A stretch of 64,000 nucleotides of DNA from JBHJGM01 sp050331815 (GTDB taxonomy: Bacteria; Verrucomicrobiota; Verrucomicrobiia; Opitutales; JBHJGM01). Position numbers and translations under genes: made by a program. The DNA lies in NCBI GenBank assembly GCA_050331815.1, contig JBHJGM010000012.1:9279-73278 (forward strand). Reading direction: 5' to 3'. The notes under the pieces were generated by a model that ran no database searches, was not told the DNA's origin, and saw only the letters and a program-made list of their open reading frames with translations. Shown one piece after another: positions 34,123-43,872 of the stretch; positions within the stretch are counted from its first letter, which is position 1, and every line of letters begins with the position of its first letter.

Positions 34123-35127
34123 ATGCAAGTGCTGGTAACGGGCGGGGGCGGATTTTTGGGTGGGCGCATCGTGGAGGACCTGCTCGCGCGCAGCGTGCCG
34201 GTGCGTGTCTTTCAGCGCTCGGCGGCTCCGCAGCTGTCCGCTCGGGGCGTCGATGTGCGGGAAGGCAGTCTCGATGACGCATCAGCCGTTGCCGCAGCTT
34301 GCGCGGGCATAACGAGTGTTTTCCACGTGGCGGCCAAGGCGGGCTTTTGGGGCGAACGCGCCGCTTACGTCGCCGCCAACGTTACCGGTACTCGTAATGT
34401 GGTGGCAGCCTGCCGGAGCGCGGGCGTTCGTCATCTGATTTACACCAGTACACCCAGCGTTGTTTTTTCTGGTGAAGCCTTCGAAGGCGCGGATGAGTCC
34501 CTGCCCTACGGTCAAAACTTTCTCTGCCATTACGCTGAGACCAAAGCGGAAGCCGAACGCTGCGCCTTGTCCGCGAATGCACCAGGTCAACTCGCCGTCT
34601 GTGCGCTGCGGCCGCACCTGATCTACGGCCCTGGGGATCCGCACCTGCTGCCGCGCGTGCTTGCGAAAGCAAAGGAGGGACGCCTGCGTCAGGTGGGCGA
34701 CGGGACCAATCGCGTCGACATCACTCATGTGGCCAACGCCGCTGCCGCGCACCTGAAAGCCTGGGAGGCCCTTCAGGCGGGCCGAGGCGAGGGGCAGGCC
34801 TACTTTATCTCAGATGGGATGCCCGTGTCTCTCTGGCCCTGGATCAATGACGTGCTCCAGCGCTGCGGCGTCCCGCGTATCGAAAAAAATGTGACACTCC
34901 CCAAGGCTTACAAGCTGGGTGCTATCATGGAATGGCTCTGGCGCACGTTCCCCATCCCGGGCGAACCGCCAATGACACGTTTCGTCGCTACAGAGTTAGC
35001 CAAGAGCCACTGGTTTTCCATCGAGGCCGCTCGCCGTGACCTCGACTACGCGCCTGTTATCGAGCCGCAGGCCGCGCTGCAGGAAACCGTCGCCTGGCTC
35101 AAACAGAGTCAGCCGGTCGCGCGTTGA
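34123..35127 (+). CDS. NAD-dependent epimerase / 3-beta-HSD-like dehydrogenase
   Basis: 334 aa. VTGGGGFLGGRIVEDLL is the cofactor motif, IYTSTPSVVF holds the catalytic Thr/Ser and HYAETKAEAE the Tyr-x-x-x-Lys. The C-terminal part resembles the 3-beta-hydroxysteroid dehydrogenase / HpnA-type group acting on sterol- or hopanoid-like or sugar substrates. The 3' end overlaps the opposite-strand TrmH gene by 19 bp. Confidence 0.87.
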   Translation: MQVLVTGGGGFLGGRIVEDLLARSVPVRVFQRSAAPQLSARGVDVREGSLDDASAVAAACAGITSVFHVAAKAGFWGERAAYVAANVTGTRNVVAACRSAGVRHLIYTSTPSVVFSGEAFEGADESLPYGQNFLCHYAETKAEAERCALSANAPGQLAVCALRPHLIYGPGDPHLLPRVLAKAKEGRLRQVGDGTNRVDITHVANAAAAHLKAWEALQAGRGEGQAYFISDGMPVSLWPWINDVLQRCGVPRIEKNVTLPKAYKLGAIMEWLWRTFPIPGEPPMTRFVATELAKSHWFSIEAARRDLDYAPVIEPQAALQETVAWLKQSQPVAR

Positions 35128-35924
35128 CGCACCGCTTCGAAGAGGACCACCGCGGCGGCGGTACTGACGTTGAGCGAATCCGCCTGGCCGGCCATGGGAA
35201 TGCGGACGCTGACGTCGGCGTTCTCCAGCCACCAGGAGCTCAGACCGTCTTTTTCACTGCCCAGCAGCAAGGCGAGGGAACCACGCAAGTCGGCGGAAAA
35301 GTAGTTGCTTTCTGAATGCGGTGTGGTGGCGATGGTTCTCAGAGCCTCTTTGCGACAGTAGTCAGCAACTTCTTCGCGGTCGGCAACCACCACTGGCAGC
35401 GCAAAAACAAGTCCCTGCGAGGAACGAATAACGTTTGGGTTGTAGCGATCGGTCACGGGATCGCAACAGACGACCGCGTCTACTCCGGCGGCGTCGGCGG
35501 TGCGCAACAGCGCGCCCAGGTTGCCGGGTTTTTCGACCGCTTCCACAATCAGCAGCAGCGGAGTTTCCGAAAGCCGCAAGTCATCGAGCTTGGGGGCCTG
35601 CTCGATGCCCACGGCCAAAATCCCGTCGGGGCCTTCGCGCAGGCTGGATTTTTCAAACGCACTGCGGGACAACCGGGTCAGGGGCGTGCCTTGAGCAATA
35701 AGCTTTTCCGACAGGGCCTTGGCGCGCTTCGAATCTGCAAACAACTCCGGGCAAATAAAGCCGTCCTCGAGCTTGATTCCTGCCACGAGCGCGTGCTGTA
35801 ACTCGCGGGCACCCTCGATCAGGAAACGCTTCAACTTGCGGCGTGTGTGTCCCTCGCGCAGCTTGACGAGGTATTTCACGCGCGGATTTTGGCGGCTCTC
35901 GATGAAGGGGACAGCGGCGTCCAT
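35109..35924 (-). CDS. SpoU/TrmH-family RNA 2'-O-methyltransferase
   Basis: 271 aa from the ATG at 35924. An L30e-like N-terminal domain (RKLKRFLIEGARELQHAL) is followed by a SPOUT knot: LIVEAVEKPGNLGALLRTAD (motif 1), ALLLGSEKDGLS (motif 2) and VRIPMAGQADSLNVSTAAAV (motif 3). It 2'-O-methylates rRNA or tRNA with SAM; the target site is not assigned. The upstream rRNA methyltransferase gene is divergent with 78 bp between starts. Confidence 0.9.
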   Translation of the reverse strand: MDAAVPFIESRQNPRVKYLVKLREGHTRRKLKRFLIEGARELQHALVAGIKLEDGFICPELFADSKRAKALSEKLIAQGTPLTRLSRSAFEKSSLREGPDGILAVGIEQAPKLDDLRLSETPLLLIVEAVEKPGNLGALLRTADAAGVDAVVCCDPVTDRYNPNVIRSSQGLVFALPVVVADREEVADYCRKEALRTIATTPHSESNYFSADLRGSLALLLGSEKDGLSSWWLENADVSVRIPMAGQADSLNVSTAAAVVLFEAVRQRATG

Positions 35925-36002
35925 CCCTTTCGCGTAGGCATGCCCGCGCCCGGAGGCAAGCGTGGCCTTGCCAGCTGCGGCGCCGCACCCTTGCATGCGC
36001 CC

Positions 36003-37262
36003 ATGGAAACGCGGGTGCCGCGCGGCTTTGTGCCCGAGCCTTTTGCATACCACGCCGAGTTGGAACTAACGATCGATTCGCTGACCAATCTGGGCGTCGG
36101 CGTCGCGCGCATCGATGGCTGGGTCGTCATGGTCGCCTTTACCGTGCCCGGTGATCGCGTGCGCGCCCGGGTCTTTCGTAACCACCGCAACTACTCGGAC
36201 GCAGACCTGCTCGAAGTTCTCGAACCCTCGCCCCAACGGGTGGCACCCAGGTGCCCGCTCTTTGGGAGCTGTGGCGGCTGCCAGTATCAGCATCTTGAAT
36301 ACGCGCGCCAGCTCGAATGGAAAACCGGGCAGGTCCGTGAGCTTATGCAGCGTATCGGTGAGTTGGATACAGCCGTGCAGCCGGCACACCCCTCGCCACG
36401 CCAGTACGCCTATCGCTCAAAGCTGACGCCGCACCACGGTCGGCCGCCGCGCGGTCTAGGCGGGCACCGTCCCCGGGCGGCCACTGCCGAGGAACTGCCC
36501 ATCGGCTTTCTCAGCCAGGGCCGCGGGCGTGGTACCATCGATGTGCCGCATTGCCCCATCGCCACCGAGGCCATTAACGAGGCCTTGCCAGCGGCCCGGC
36601 AGCAGGTGCGCGAACGCGCGGCCAAGCTCAAGCGAGGCGGCACGCTGCTCTTACGCCACACCCTGGAGGGCGTCGTCACCGACCCCAAGGCGACCGTTTC
36701 TGAACGCGTGGGTGAGGTGGTTTTTCAGTTCACCGCCGGCGAATTTTTCCAGAACAACCCGTTCATTCTGCCGGAGTTGGTGGACTACGTCATCGGGCAG
36801 GCGCGTGCGCTGGAGGCGGATTTCCTCGTTGATGCCTACTGCGGGGTGGGCGTTTTCGCGCTCAGTGCCGCCCGGCACTTCGATGCCTGTGCGGGCGTGG
36901 AAGTCAGTGCGCCCGCCATCCAGTGGGCCAACGCCAATGCCGCCATCAATCGCATTGAAAATGTCCGGTTCGCGATTGGCGAGGCCGAGGCGATTTTCAA
37001 CGGCCTGGAGTTTTCCGGGGAGCGGACCATCTGCATCATCGACCCGCCACGTGCGGGCTGCGACCGAAGCTTTCTCGACCAGTTGATCACTTTCGCACCA
37101 AAGGGTGTGGTCTACGTCTCTTGCGACCCGGCGACCCAGGCACGCGACCTGAAAATTCTGCGCGAGGAAGGCGGCTTTCACGTGGAGCGCCTGCAGCCGT
37201 TCGACCTCTTCCCCCAAACCCGCCACATCGAAAACGTGGCCACGCTACTGCGTGATCGTTAG
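36003..37262 (+). CDS. RumA/TrmA-family RNA (uracil-5-)methyltransferase
   Basis: 419 aa. An N-terminal TRAM domain is followed by a cysteine cluster CPLFGSCGGCQYQH that can bind a 4Fe-4S centre, then the SAM-binding VDAYCGVGVFALSAA, DPPRAGCD and the catalytic Cys in YVSCDPATQARD. It makes 5-methyluridine in rRNA or tRNA (RlmD or RlmC type). The start could be an in-frame ATG at 35940. Its stop shares TTAG with the stop of the convergent lipoate ligase. Confidence 0.9.
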   Translation: METRVPRGFVPEPFAYHAELELTIDSLTNLGVGVARIDGWVVMVAFTVPGDRVRARVFRNHRNYSDADLLEVLEPSPQRVAPRCPLFGSCGGCQYQHLEYARQLEWKTGQVRELMQRIGELDTAVQPAHPSPRQYAYRSKLTPHHGRPPRGLGGHRPRAATAEELPIGFLSQGRGRGTIDVPHCPIATEAINEALPAARQQVRERAAKLKRGGTLLLRHTLEGVVTDPKATVSERVGEVVFQFTAGEFFQNNPFILPELVDYVIGQARALEADFLVDAYCGVGVFALSAARHFDACAGVEVSAPAIQWANANAAINRIENVRFAIGEAEAIFNGLEFSGERTICIIDPPRAGCDRSFLDQLITFAPKGVVYVSCDPATQARDLKILREEGGFHVERLQPFDLFPQTRHIENVATLLRDR

Positions 37263-37996
37263 CGACGGCGATTCCAGGCGTCGGTCGCGAATTGCCGCTT
37301 CCAGATGGATACCGCATCGGCCCAGTACGCTGGTTGCTGAATAAAGTCGTAAGGGGCCACCAGCAACCGGGAGATCGTTTCCAGCAGCGTGCGGTAAAAT
37401 TCAGCCCAGTCGATTGCGCCGATGGCTTCCCGGCTGAGCGAGCCTTGAACCAGAATGCCCTGCGTGTTTCGCTTCTGGGCGGCCCCGGCAATTTTCCGGC
37501 CCGAGTTGAGGGCTACCACATCGTAGATTTCCGGCTGATCGAAACAAACCGCGTTGGGCCCCTGGTAGCGTTTTTTGGGTGCGCAGGGCTGCACGCGCGC
37601 CGGGCAACCGGAGGCGTTCAACGCTTCCGCCAAGGCTTCATGAAGCCCGCGATACGAGGCCTGGGCCGGCATCAGTGCGTAAGGGTGATTCGGAGCGGCG
37701 GCCAGCGCATAGGTCCAGTCCGCGCGGTGGTCGACCAGTCCCCCGCCGGTCGCCCGCCGGATCAGCGCGAGGTCATCAGTAGGCGGCTCAATGGCCGCAT
37801 GTATCGCATCGTACTTCTGGCTGTAGCCAAACGTGCAGGCCGGCTCGCTCCAGGTGTAATGACGAAAAAACGCCCGTGGCCCGGCGTCCAGCTGCACGGC
37901 TTCGATCAGGTCCAGCAACGCGCGGTCGCGGGCCATCTGGTCGACGGCAGCGGCGTCGACCACCGGCAGAATTGCCAGATCGGGCATCATGGCCAT
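37259..37996 (-). CDS. Lipoate-protein ligase A family protein
   Basis: 245 aa. The BPL/LplA/LipB fold shows RRATGGGLVDHRADWTYAL (the R-x-T-G-G-G-x-V-x-H motif) and the active-site Lys in GRKIAGAAQKR. It attaches lipoate or octanoate to E2/GcvH subunits, or may be LipM-like. The C-terminal LplA accessory domain is absent, as in LplA2/LipM groups. It follows the RmlD-like gene by 12 bp, so co-transcription is likely although the functions are unrelated. Confidence 0.87.
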   Translation of the reverse strand: MAMMPDLAILPVVDAAAVDQMARDRALLDLIEAVQLDAGPRAFFRHYTWSEPACTFGYSQKYDAIHAAIEPPTDDLALIRRATGGGLVDHRADWTYALAAAPNHPYALMPAQASYRGLHEALAEALNASGCPARVQPCAPKKRYQGPNAVCFDQPEIYDVVALNSGRKIAGAAQKRNTQGILVQGSLSREAIGAIDWAEFYRTLLETISRLLVAPYDFIQQPAYWADAVSIWKRQFATDAWNRRR

Positions 37997-38008
37997 CGCG
38001 TCTGCCGG

Positions 38009-39022
38009 TTAAAAATCCTTGCCGCGGGTGAAACGCTGAATGGGCCTGCCGCTGGCGGGTCTGTCGGGCTCGGGGATCTCCTGGGCGTACCACTGCGCGA
38101 AAGGCTCGGGTACCTGCAGCGTCTCCAGTTGCGCAGAGAAATCGGCCGGGCGCAGCTTCACCTTCGACACAAGCGGGTGCAACTCCAGCCGCAGGTCGGC
38201 GGGGCGGTTGGCAAATTCCGAAAAATCCTTCAGCGATACGGGCGTGATCCAATCCGGGCTGAGGCCAAAGTGCTCGACGATGCGCTGACCGATCTCAAAC
38301 CGGCTGAGCGTTTCCGCGCCCGCCCAGTGAAAAAGCCCGCTCAGGTTAGGCCGGTCGAAGAGTTCGGCGCAGAGTTCGGCCACGCTGTCCGCCGAGACTG
38401 GCTGTCGAATCTCGTCGGTAAAGAGCTTGACAGTTTTTCCGGCAGCCCAGGCCTCGAAAAGCTTCTCGTGCACGCTGCGCCGCCCACCCGGACTGTTGCC
38501 GGTCACCAGGGCGATCCGCAGCACCAGGCACTGCCCGCCGCTCTCACGCAGCACCTCGCGTTCGGCCAGCAGCTTCAACTGGCCGTAGAGGTTGCTCGGA
38601 TTGGGTAGATCGGTGGAGCGAAACGGCCCCTTCACCCCGTCGAAGACCATATCTGTGGACAGGTGGAAGAGGCGCGCGCTGAGGTGATTGGCCAGCTGGG
38701 CCAACCGACGGGGTAGGGCCACGTTAACCTTTTCAGCCAGCCCAGGGTCCTGCTCGACGCTGGCACCTTCCGACACCGCGGCCGCGTTGAGGATGATGTC
38801 CGGAAATTCCTCCAGCACCCGCGCGGTCAGGGTATCCAGGTCGGTCAAATCCAGCCGTAGCAGCCGCGAGCCGTCGTTGGGCCAGCCCGCTGGCAGGCTC
38901 GGCGGGTTCTGATGATGGATGGCCAGCACCTCGTGCCCGGCGCTGACCAGATGTCGCAAGCAGGCGCTCCCCACGAGTCCGGAGGCACCGGTTAGAACCA
39001 CTTTTTTGCAGGATTGGGGCAA
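38009..39022 (-). CDS. RmlD-like dTDP-4-dehydrorhamnose reductase family protein
   Basis: Extended SDR of about 337 aa. LTGASGLVGSACLRHL binds NAD(P), FHLSTDMVFDG holds the catalytic Ser/Thr and NLYGQLKLLAERE the Tyr-x-x-x-Lys; EIRQPVSADSVAE is typical of RmlD. No ATG fits: the start is a TTG at 39022 (MPQSCKKVVLTGASG) or GTG at 39001, and a longer frame reaches 39175 but would overlap hisC. It may serve nucleotide-sugar synthesis or SAM-synthetase-regulator (MAT2B-like) roles. Confidence 0.82.
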   Translation of the reverse strand: MPQSCKKVVLTGASGLVGSACLRHLVSAGHEVLAIHHQNPPSLPAGWPNDGSRLLRLDLTDLDTLTARVLEEFPDIILNAAAVSEGASVEQDPGLAEKVNVALPRRLAQLANHLSARLFHLSTDMVFDGVKGPFRSTDLPNPSNLYGQLKLLAEREVLRESGGQCLVLRIALVTGNSPGGRRSVHEKLFEAWAAGKTVKLFTDEIRQPVSADSVAELCAELFDRPNLSGLFHWAGAETLSRFEIGQRIVEHFGLSPDWITPVSLKDFSEFANRPADLRLELHPLVSKVKLRPADFSAQLETLQVPEPFAQWYAQEIPEPDRPASGRPIQRFTRGKDF

Positions 39023-39128
39023 GTTGCTGACGCTAGGTAAATCCCCGCCCGCCAACAAGGGAAAACCGGCCACGCTTGACGCTGCCGGATTCAGCCTGCA
39101 TTGAATCAGTTGCCTTTGTGGCCGCCCA

Positions 39129-40250
39129 ATGAACCTGCGCGACCTGGTCAAGCCCTCCGTTCTCAAACAGCCCACCTATCAACCCGGTCGACCGATCGAG
39201 CGGGTTGCTGCCGATTTTGGTCTGGATCCGGGGGCTGTGCTCAAGTTGGCCTCGAACGAAAACCCGCTTGGGCCCTCGCCCAAGGCAGTTGCAGCCATCA
39301 AAAAAGCCGCCGAAGAGGTCCACCTGTACCCCGATGGCGGCAGCACGGAGCTGCGCGAACGCATCGCCCGGGAGCGTGGCCTGGAGCCCTCCCAGATCAT
39401 CGTGGGCAACGGCTCCAACGAGATTTTCGAGCTCTTCGGCCACGTTTTCATCAAGCCGGGCGATGCCTGTGTGATGAGCCAGTACGCCTTCATCGTCTAC
39501 AAGCTCGTGACGCTGCTGTTTGAAGGCGATGTGGTCGAGGTGCCCATGAAAGACTGGACGCACGATCTGGAGGCCATGAGCGCCGCCGTGACCGATCGCA
39601 CCCGGGCGGTTTTTGTGGCCTCGCCCAACAACCCAATCGGCACCGCCAATCGCACCGAGGAACTCCTGCGCTTTGCCGAGTCGCTTCCCGAGCACGTCAT
39701 CTTCTGCTTCGATGAGGCCTATACCGAATACCTCGACGAGCCGCCGGACCTGCGCCCCCTCATCGCCGCCGGTCGAAAAATTCTGTGCACGCGCACCTTC
39801 TCCAAGGTGTATGGCCTGGCCGGTCTGCGCCTGGGCTACGGCTACGGCTCCGATGAGTTGATCGGCTACCTTCAGCAGGTGCGTGAGCCTTTCAACGTCA
39901 ACCGCCCGGGACAAGCCGCGGCCCTGGCGGCTCTGGACGATGCCGACTGGGTTCTACAGGCTCGGCGGGAGAATGCGCAGGGACGCGCCTGGCTGGCCGC
40001 GGCGTTGCGGGAACTCGACCTGGAGGTCATCGAGGGCCAGTCAAATTTTGTGGTGGCGCGTTTCGATGACGCCATGGGGACCTTCGAGAACCTGCAGCGG
40101 GCCGGGGTCATCGTGCGCCCCCTGGCCCCCTACGGCTTGCCGGAGTTCCTGCGTATCTCCGTGGGCACCTCGGCCCAAAACCAGCAGATGCTGCGTACGC
40201 TGGAAGCGTTGCTAACCGGAACCGTTGCGGATGCTGGCTTAAGGACGTGA
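39129..40250 (+). CDS. hisC: Histidinol-phosphate aminotransferase
   Basis: 373 aa PLP enzyme of fold type I: LKLASNENPLGPSPKA near 45-60, VASPNNPIGT, FDEAYTEY and the PLP Lys in RTFSKVYGLAGLRLGYG (about 228). It transfers the amino group from glutamate in histidine synthesis; phenylalanine/tyrosine transamination is a known side activity. The last codons overlap the next gene (GTGA). Other his genes are absent from the window. Confidence 0.93.
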   Translation: MNLRDLVKPSVLKQPTYQPGRPIERVAADFGLDPGAVLKLASNENPLGPSPKAVAAIKKAAEEVHLYPDGGSTELRERIARERGLEPSQIIVGNGSNEIFELFGHVFIKPGDACVMSQYAFIVYKLVTLLFEGDVVEVPMKDWTHDLEAMSAAVTDRTRAVFVASPNNPIGTANRTEELLRFAESLPEHVIFCFDEAYTEYLDEPPDLRPLIAAGRKILCTRTFSKVYGLAGLRLGYGYGSDELIGYLQQVREPFNVNRPGQAAALAALDDADWVLQARRENAQGRAWLAAALRELDLEVIEGQSNFVVARFDDAMGTFENLQRAGVIVRPLAPYGLPEFLRISVGTSAQNQQMLRTLEALLTGTVADAGLRT

Positions 40251-41575
40251 GCGAGTTTCCTTTTCAGACGGTTCTGTCGGGCCTTGGCCTGGCCATCTTC
40301 CTCTTCTTTGATGCGGTGCTGGTGGCCTGCGAGACCTTCCTGGTGCGCCTGCGCCACGCCACCGTCGATCAGAGCGCGCTCAGCCAGGCGCGCCAGCATC
40401 CGTCCACCGCACGGCTGCTGGACCGTTCCCACCGCGTAGCGCGCACCATTCGCTGGGGCGGCATTCTCACCACCTTGACTGCGGGCTTTTTGCTCTACCC
40501 CTTCATCGAGGGACTGCTGGGCGGCCCGCTCGAATTTCAGCAGATCACGGCTTGGCCGGTCATTTTTGCGGTGGCGCTGCTGACCGCTTTCTCGATGCAC
40601 GTGCTTTTTGGGGAGATGGTCCCGCGCGCTCTGGCGCTGGCCAACTCGATGCGCACACTGCGCTCGACCTCCTTCTTTTTAACGGTGTTCGACCTCGCCG
40701 TGTTTCCCTTTTTCCGCCTGCTGGAGCTGGTCGCGCAAAAGCTGCTCAAGTTCCTTGGGGTCGATGCCCAATTTGAGGAGTACAACCTTCTTGACGTGGA
40801 GGTGCTCCTACGTGCGCTGTCGGACGAAGACGAGGTCGGCCTCTCACCCCAGCTGCGGCAGATCATCCGCAACACCCTCACCATGCGTGAACTCGAGGTG
40901 TCCGACGTGCTCCTGCCACGCAACCAGGTGCAGTATTTCGAGCTTTCGGACTCCGTCGAGGACAGCCTGGCTAAAGCCCGCGCGACCGGCCACACGCGCT
41001 TCCCGTTATGCGATGGCGATCTCGATCAGACGATCGGCCTGATCCACGTAAAGGACATCTTCCGCTACCGGGGAGATCCGACATCTATCGATCTGCGCGC
41101 CATGAAACGGGACATCACCCGTGTATCCCAGGACCTGCCGCTGGAGCAGGCGCTGCGCAAATTTCTGGCCCTGAAGATTCACATGGCACTGGTGACCGAT
41201 GGCTTCGGCGGCGTGGCCGGGGTGATTACCCTCGAGCGCATCCTCGAGGAGCTTGTCGGTGACATTCAGGACGAGTTCGACGCTGCCGAGGAACAGACCG
41301 ACGTTCAACCCACCGGCAATGGTGCCTTTCATATCCGCGGACTGACCCCGATCCACGACGTCGAGGAAGCGCTCGACATCGAAATCGAGAACGAGGAAGT
41401 CTCCACCTTCGGCGGGTTGATTACCGCCGAAATCGGCCGCATTCCTGCCACCGGCGAGCAGTTTGATTTGGTGGCCCCGCGGCTGAACGTGCGCATCGAC
41501 GAGGTCGACGAGCGCCGCATCATCGCAACTACCGTTCGCCCGCTCCCCCCCGAAGTGGACGAGGCTGCGACATGA
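40247..41575 (+). CDS. CNNM/CorC-family membrane protein with CBS pair (HlyC/CorC-like)
   Basis: 442 aa. An N-terminal CNNM (DUF21) membrane domain with about four helices (FQTVLSGLGLAIFLFFDAVL, then FAVALLTAFSMHVLFGEMVP) is followed by two CBS domains (about 205-325; VSDVLLPRNQVQYFEL) and a C-terminal CorC_HlyC domain (about 340-430: FHIRGLTPIHDVEEAL). Members mediate or regulate Mg/Co efflux. The GTG start overlaps the hisC stop by 4 bp, so translation is coupled. Confidence 0.9.
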   Translation: MSEFPFQTVLSGLGLAIFLFFDAVLVACETFLVRLRHATVDQSALSQARQHPSTARLLDRSHRVARTIRWGGILTTLTAGFLLYPFIEGLLGGPLEFQQITAWPVIFAVALLTAFSMHVLFGEMVPRALALANSMRTLRSTSFFLTVFDLAVFPFFRLLELVAQKLLKFLGVDAQFEEYNLLDVEVLLRALSDEDEVGLSPQLRQIIRNTLTMRELEVSDVLLPRNQVQYFELSDSVEDSLAKARATGHTRFPLCDGDLDQTIGLIHVKDIFRYRGDPTSIDLRAMKRDITRVSQDLPLEQALRKFLALKIHMALVTDGFGGVAGVITLERILEELVGDIQDEFDAAEEQTDVQPTGNGAFHIRGLTPIHDVEEALDIEIENEEVSTFGGLITAEIGRIPATGEQFDLVAPRLNVRIDEVDERRIIATTVRPLPPEVDEAAT

Positions 41576-41773
41576 CGCTTGGCCTGCACCCCAGGCACGC
41601 ATCACTTTCGCGCAGCCGCTAGCTGGGTGCAACGTGACCGAGGGCGTTGTCAGCGTCCGCCGGCGGTTTGTAACGTTGTGCAGACTTGCAGAAACAGCGG
41701 CCCAAAAAACACCCCTGCCATGCAGCTTTCAGACAAGCGACGGCAGGCGCCACTATGATCTTACGGATGGCCC

Positions 41774-43573
41774 CTAGCTGCGATCGTCGAGCATCGTGAC
41801 CGGATCGCCACTCGGAAGCGCCCCGCGGGGCAACTGCCCGCGTTCTTTCAGCTCTTCCTCAAGCCGGATAAGCAGGGTCGCGCGCTTGTCCACAAAGATG
41901 TACCGGTCGCTGGCCAGCTTTTGATAGGCTTCGGCAAGCAGGTCAACCGGTGGACGACGCAGGCGGATCAGATTTTCCAGATACTGGCCGATGTTGTCCG
42001 AAACGCCGCTCTTCAACTCGACACGCACAAGAGCCTCCAGCACACGCTGATTTTCCGGGTCGCCCTGGTGCGCGCGGCGCAGGATACGGCGGGCCTGGCG
42101 GAAACCACCGAGCTTTTCAAAACGCTGTGCCACGGGCAGGTACTGGCGGCGGTCTTCGGAGCCATCCATGAAGGCTTGCAGCCATTGGTCGGACTCCAGC
42201 TGGTTGCCCATGCCATACAAGGCGATGGAACGCAGGCTGTTGAAAATCGGCTTCTTGTCGTCAAACCAGGTCGCGTTGTCCTCGACGACCTGTTCGCAGA
42301 ATTCGATAGCACCCTCGAAATCCCCGGCCGCGATGTGCGCCTCGATCAGCTGCAGCGCGAAATTGCCGATGTCGAAATCGTCCTGCTCAATGGCGCGCTC
42401 GTACAGGCGCTTGGCCAGGTCGATGTTCTCGGAGGTTGCCGCGAATTGGGCCAGCTGAATCAGGGCCACCTCGTTGTCGCGAAACTTGGGGTGGTTGAGA
42501 ATTTCGCGGATTTCTTTTTCGGCGCGTTCCAGATCGCGTGGCGTGCCGCTGCGGTTGAAGACGTAGAGCAGTTCGATGCGGGCGGTCACCTCGTCGGGTT
42601 CGGCGATGCTGCGCTCCACCGCGTGACGACGAGCCCGTTCAACTTGCTCCAGGGCGACATACCGGCGGGTCAACTCGGCATGTATAGTCGGGTGGCTGCC
42701 CAGCCGGTCCAAGGCTTCCTCCAGTTTAGCAACCGAGGCTTCCTTTGCGCCCCGGTCCCAGGAGATTCGCGAGGACAGCAGCATGCCATCGATGGTACCT
42801 TCCAAATCGTAGTCGAGGATGAAGTCCTCAGCCTTGTCGTATTGGCCCTTCAGGTGAAAGGCGCGGGCGGCCGCCCAGGCCAAGGCCTTGCGCATGCGCT
42901 CGCTGCCGGTCCCTTCGGCCAGCATTTTCTGCGTAAACTCGGTTAGCTCCTCATCGCGGCGCAGCTTCAAAAGAAAGCGAATGTAGTATTTAACATACTC
43001 GAGTTCCTCATCCGGATCCCCGGTGCCCAGGTATTCCAGACCGGTGTTGAGCTCCTCGATGGCACGATCCGGCTGGTTGTACTGCGAGACGCGCAGTTCC
43101 GCCATCATGCGACGCCCGTCCAGACGGTGCGGCGCGCGTGTGGCACCGGCCTGCACAAAGATGAGGCCCTCGCGAATGCGCTCGGCTTGCAACAGCCGCT
43201 GACCCTTGTCCAGCTGCCACTCACCGAAACGCGAGCGAAAGTCGCCCCAGGATTCGGTCTTCAATAGGTAGGCAACCGGCAAAACCAGCGCTTCGCCGTA
43301 AGTAATGGTGAAATCGCCGAGGGGCTCCTGCTCACGCTCGGGGGGCAGGTCGTCGTCAGTCCCGACAAAGTTGTTTGTGTAAAAATACACCAGCGCACCC
43401 AGGCTGAGGTAGCCAGCCAGGGTAAAGCCAGCCATGAGGCCAAAAATCCAGCCCCAGCGCATGCGCAGGTACACTTTGCCATCGGCGGCACGGTGACGGT
43501 ATCCCAGGCCGAAAAACACGCTCATGCGTTCGGGTCGGCGGGATCGGGAGCTTTTTTTTCCTTTGGAGGCCAT
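41774..43573 (-). CDS. Membrane-anchored TPR-repeat protein
   Basis: 599 aa. A basic cytoplasmic N-terminus (KGKKSSRSRRPERM) and one TM helix (about 42-66, GWIFGLMAGFTLAGYLSLGALV) precede a long periplasmic array of alpha-helical TPR-like repeats (for example KALAWAAARAFHLKGQYDKAEDFI; ALVRVELKSG). No catalytic motif. It sits divergent from the polysaccharide export genes, 299 bp away, and may be a periplasmic scaffold for that system, as TPR proteins are in other export assemblies; this is inference from position. Confidence 0.75.
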   Translation of the reverse strand: MASKGKKSSRSRRPERMSVFFGLGYRHRAADGKVYLRMRWGWIFGLMAGFTLAGYLSLGALVYFYTNNFVGTDDDLPPEREQEPLGDFTITYGEALVLPVAYLLKTESWGDFRSRFGEWQLDKGQRLLQAERIREGLIFVQAGATRAPHRLDGRRMMAELRVSQYNQPDRAIEELNTGLEYLGTGDPDEELEYVKYYIRFLLKLRRDEELTEFTQKMLAEGTGSERMRKALAWAAARAFHLKGQYDKAEDFILDYDLEGTIDGMLLSSRISWDRGAKEASVAKLEEALDRLGSHPTIHAELTRRYVALEQVERARRHAVERSIAEPDEVTARIELLYVFNRSGTPRDLERAEKEIREILNHPKFRDNEVALIQLAQFAATSENIDLAKRLYERAIEQDDFDIGNFALQLIEAHIAAGDFEGAIEFCEQVVEDNATWFDDKKPIFNSLRSIALYGMGNQLESDQWLQAFMDGSEDRRQYLPVAQRFEKLGGFRQARRILRRAHQGDPENQRVLEALVRVELKSGVSDNIGQYLENLIRLRRPPVDLLAEAYQKLASDRYIFVDKRATLLIRLEEELKERGQLPRGALPSGDPVTMLDDRS

Positions 43574-43872
43574 GGCACAAAGTCGGTGGAAGGTCGGTTG
43601 CTGGATAAGGTAAAGGCAACTGTGGGAAGTGGTTGCCTGCGTGGTCTGAGTCTAGCAAGCTTTTGCGTGCAAGGAAGTCAAATACGTAGCGTGGGTAGGG
43701 CTTACCCCGGTCAGTGTAGACAGTGAATCCGGGCGAAAGTGTCAGGGACTTTGACCGATTGGGGACTTGATCTTTGGCACGTCGACCAATAGTGCTCTGT
43801 CAAAACCGGCTGCTCGATTCTGCCGGAAACCCCAAGCGACGCAGGAATCGCGAAAACAACTATAACCCATTT
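43574..43872. other. Divergent intergenic region between TPR and export genes
   Basis: 299 bp presumably holding promoters for both directions. A TTGGCACG match to the sigma-54 -24 box occurs near 43771, but no GC at the required -12 spacing, so no promoter is assigned. No small ORF or riboswitch was recognised. Confidence 0.4.

Noticed and set aside
43770..43795. Sigma-54-like -24 box TTGGCACG before the export operon
   Set aside because: The GC of the -12 element is not at the required spacing; the next GC is about six bases too far downstream.
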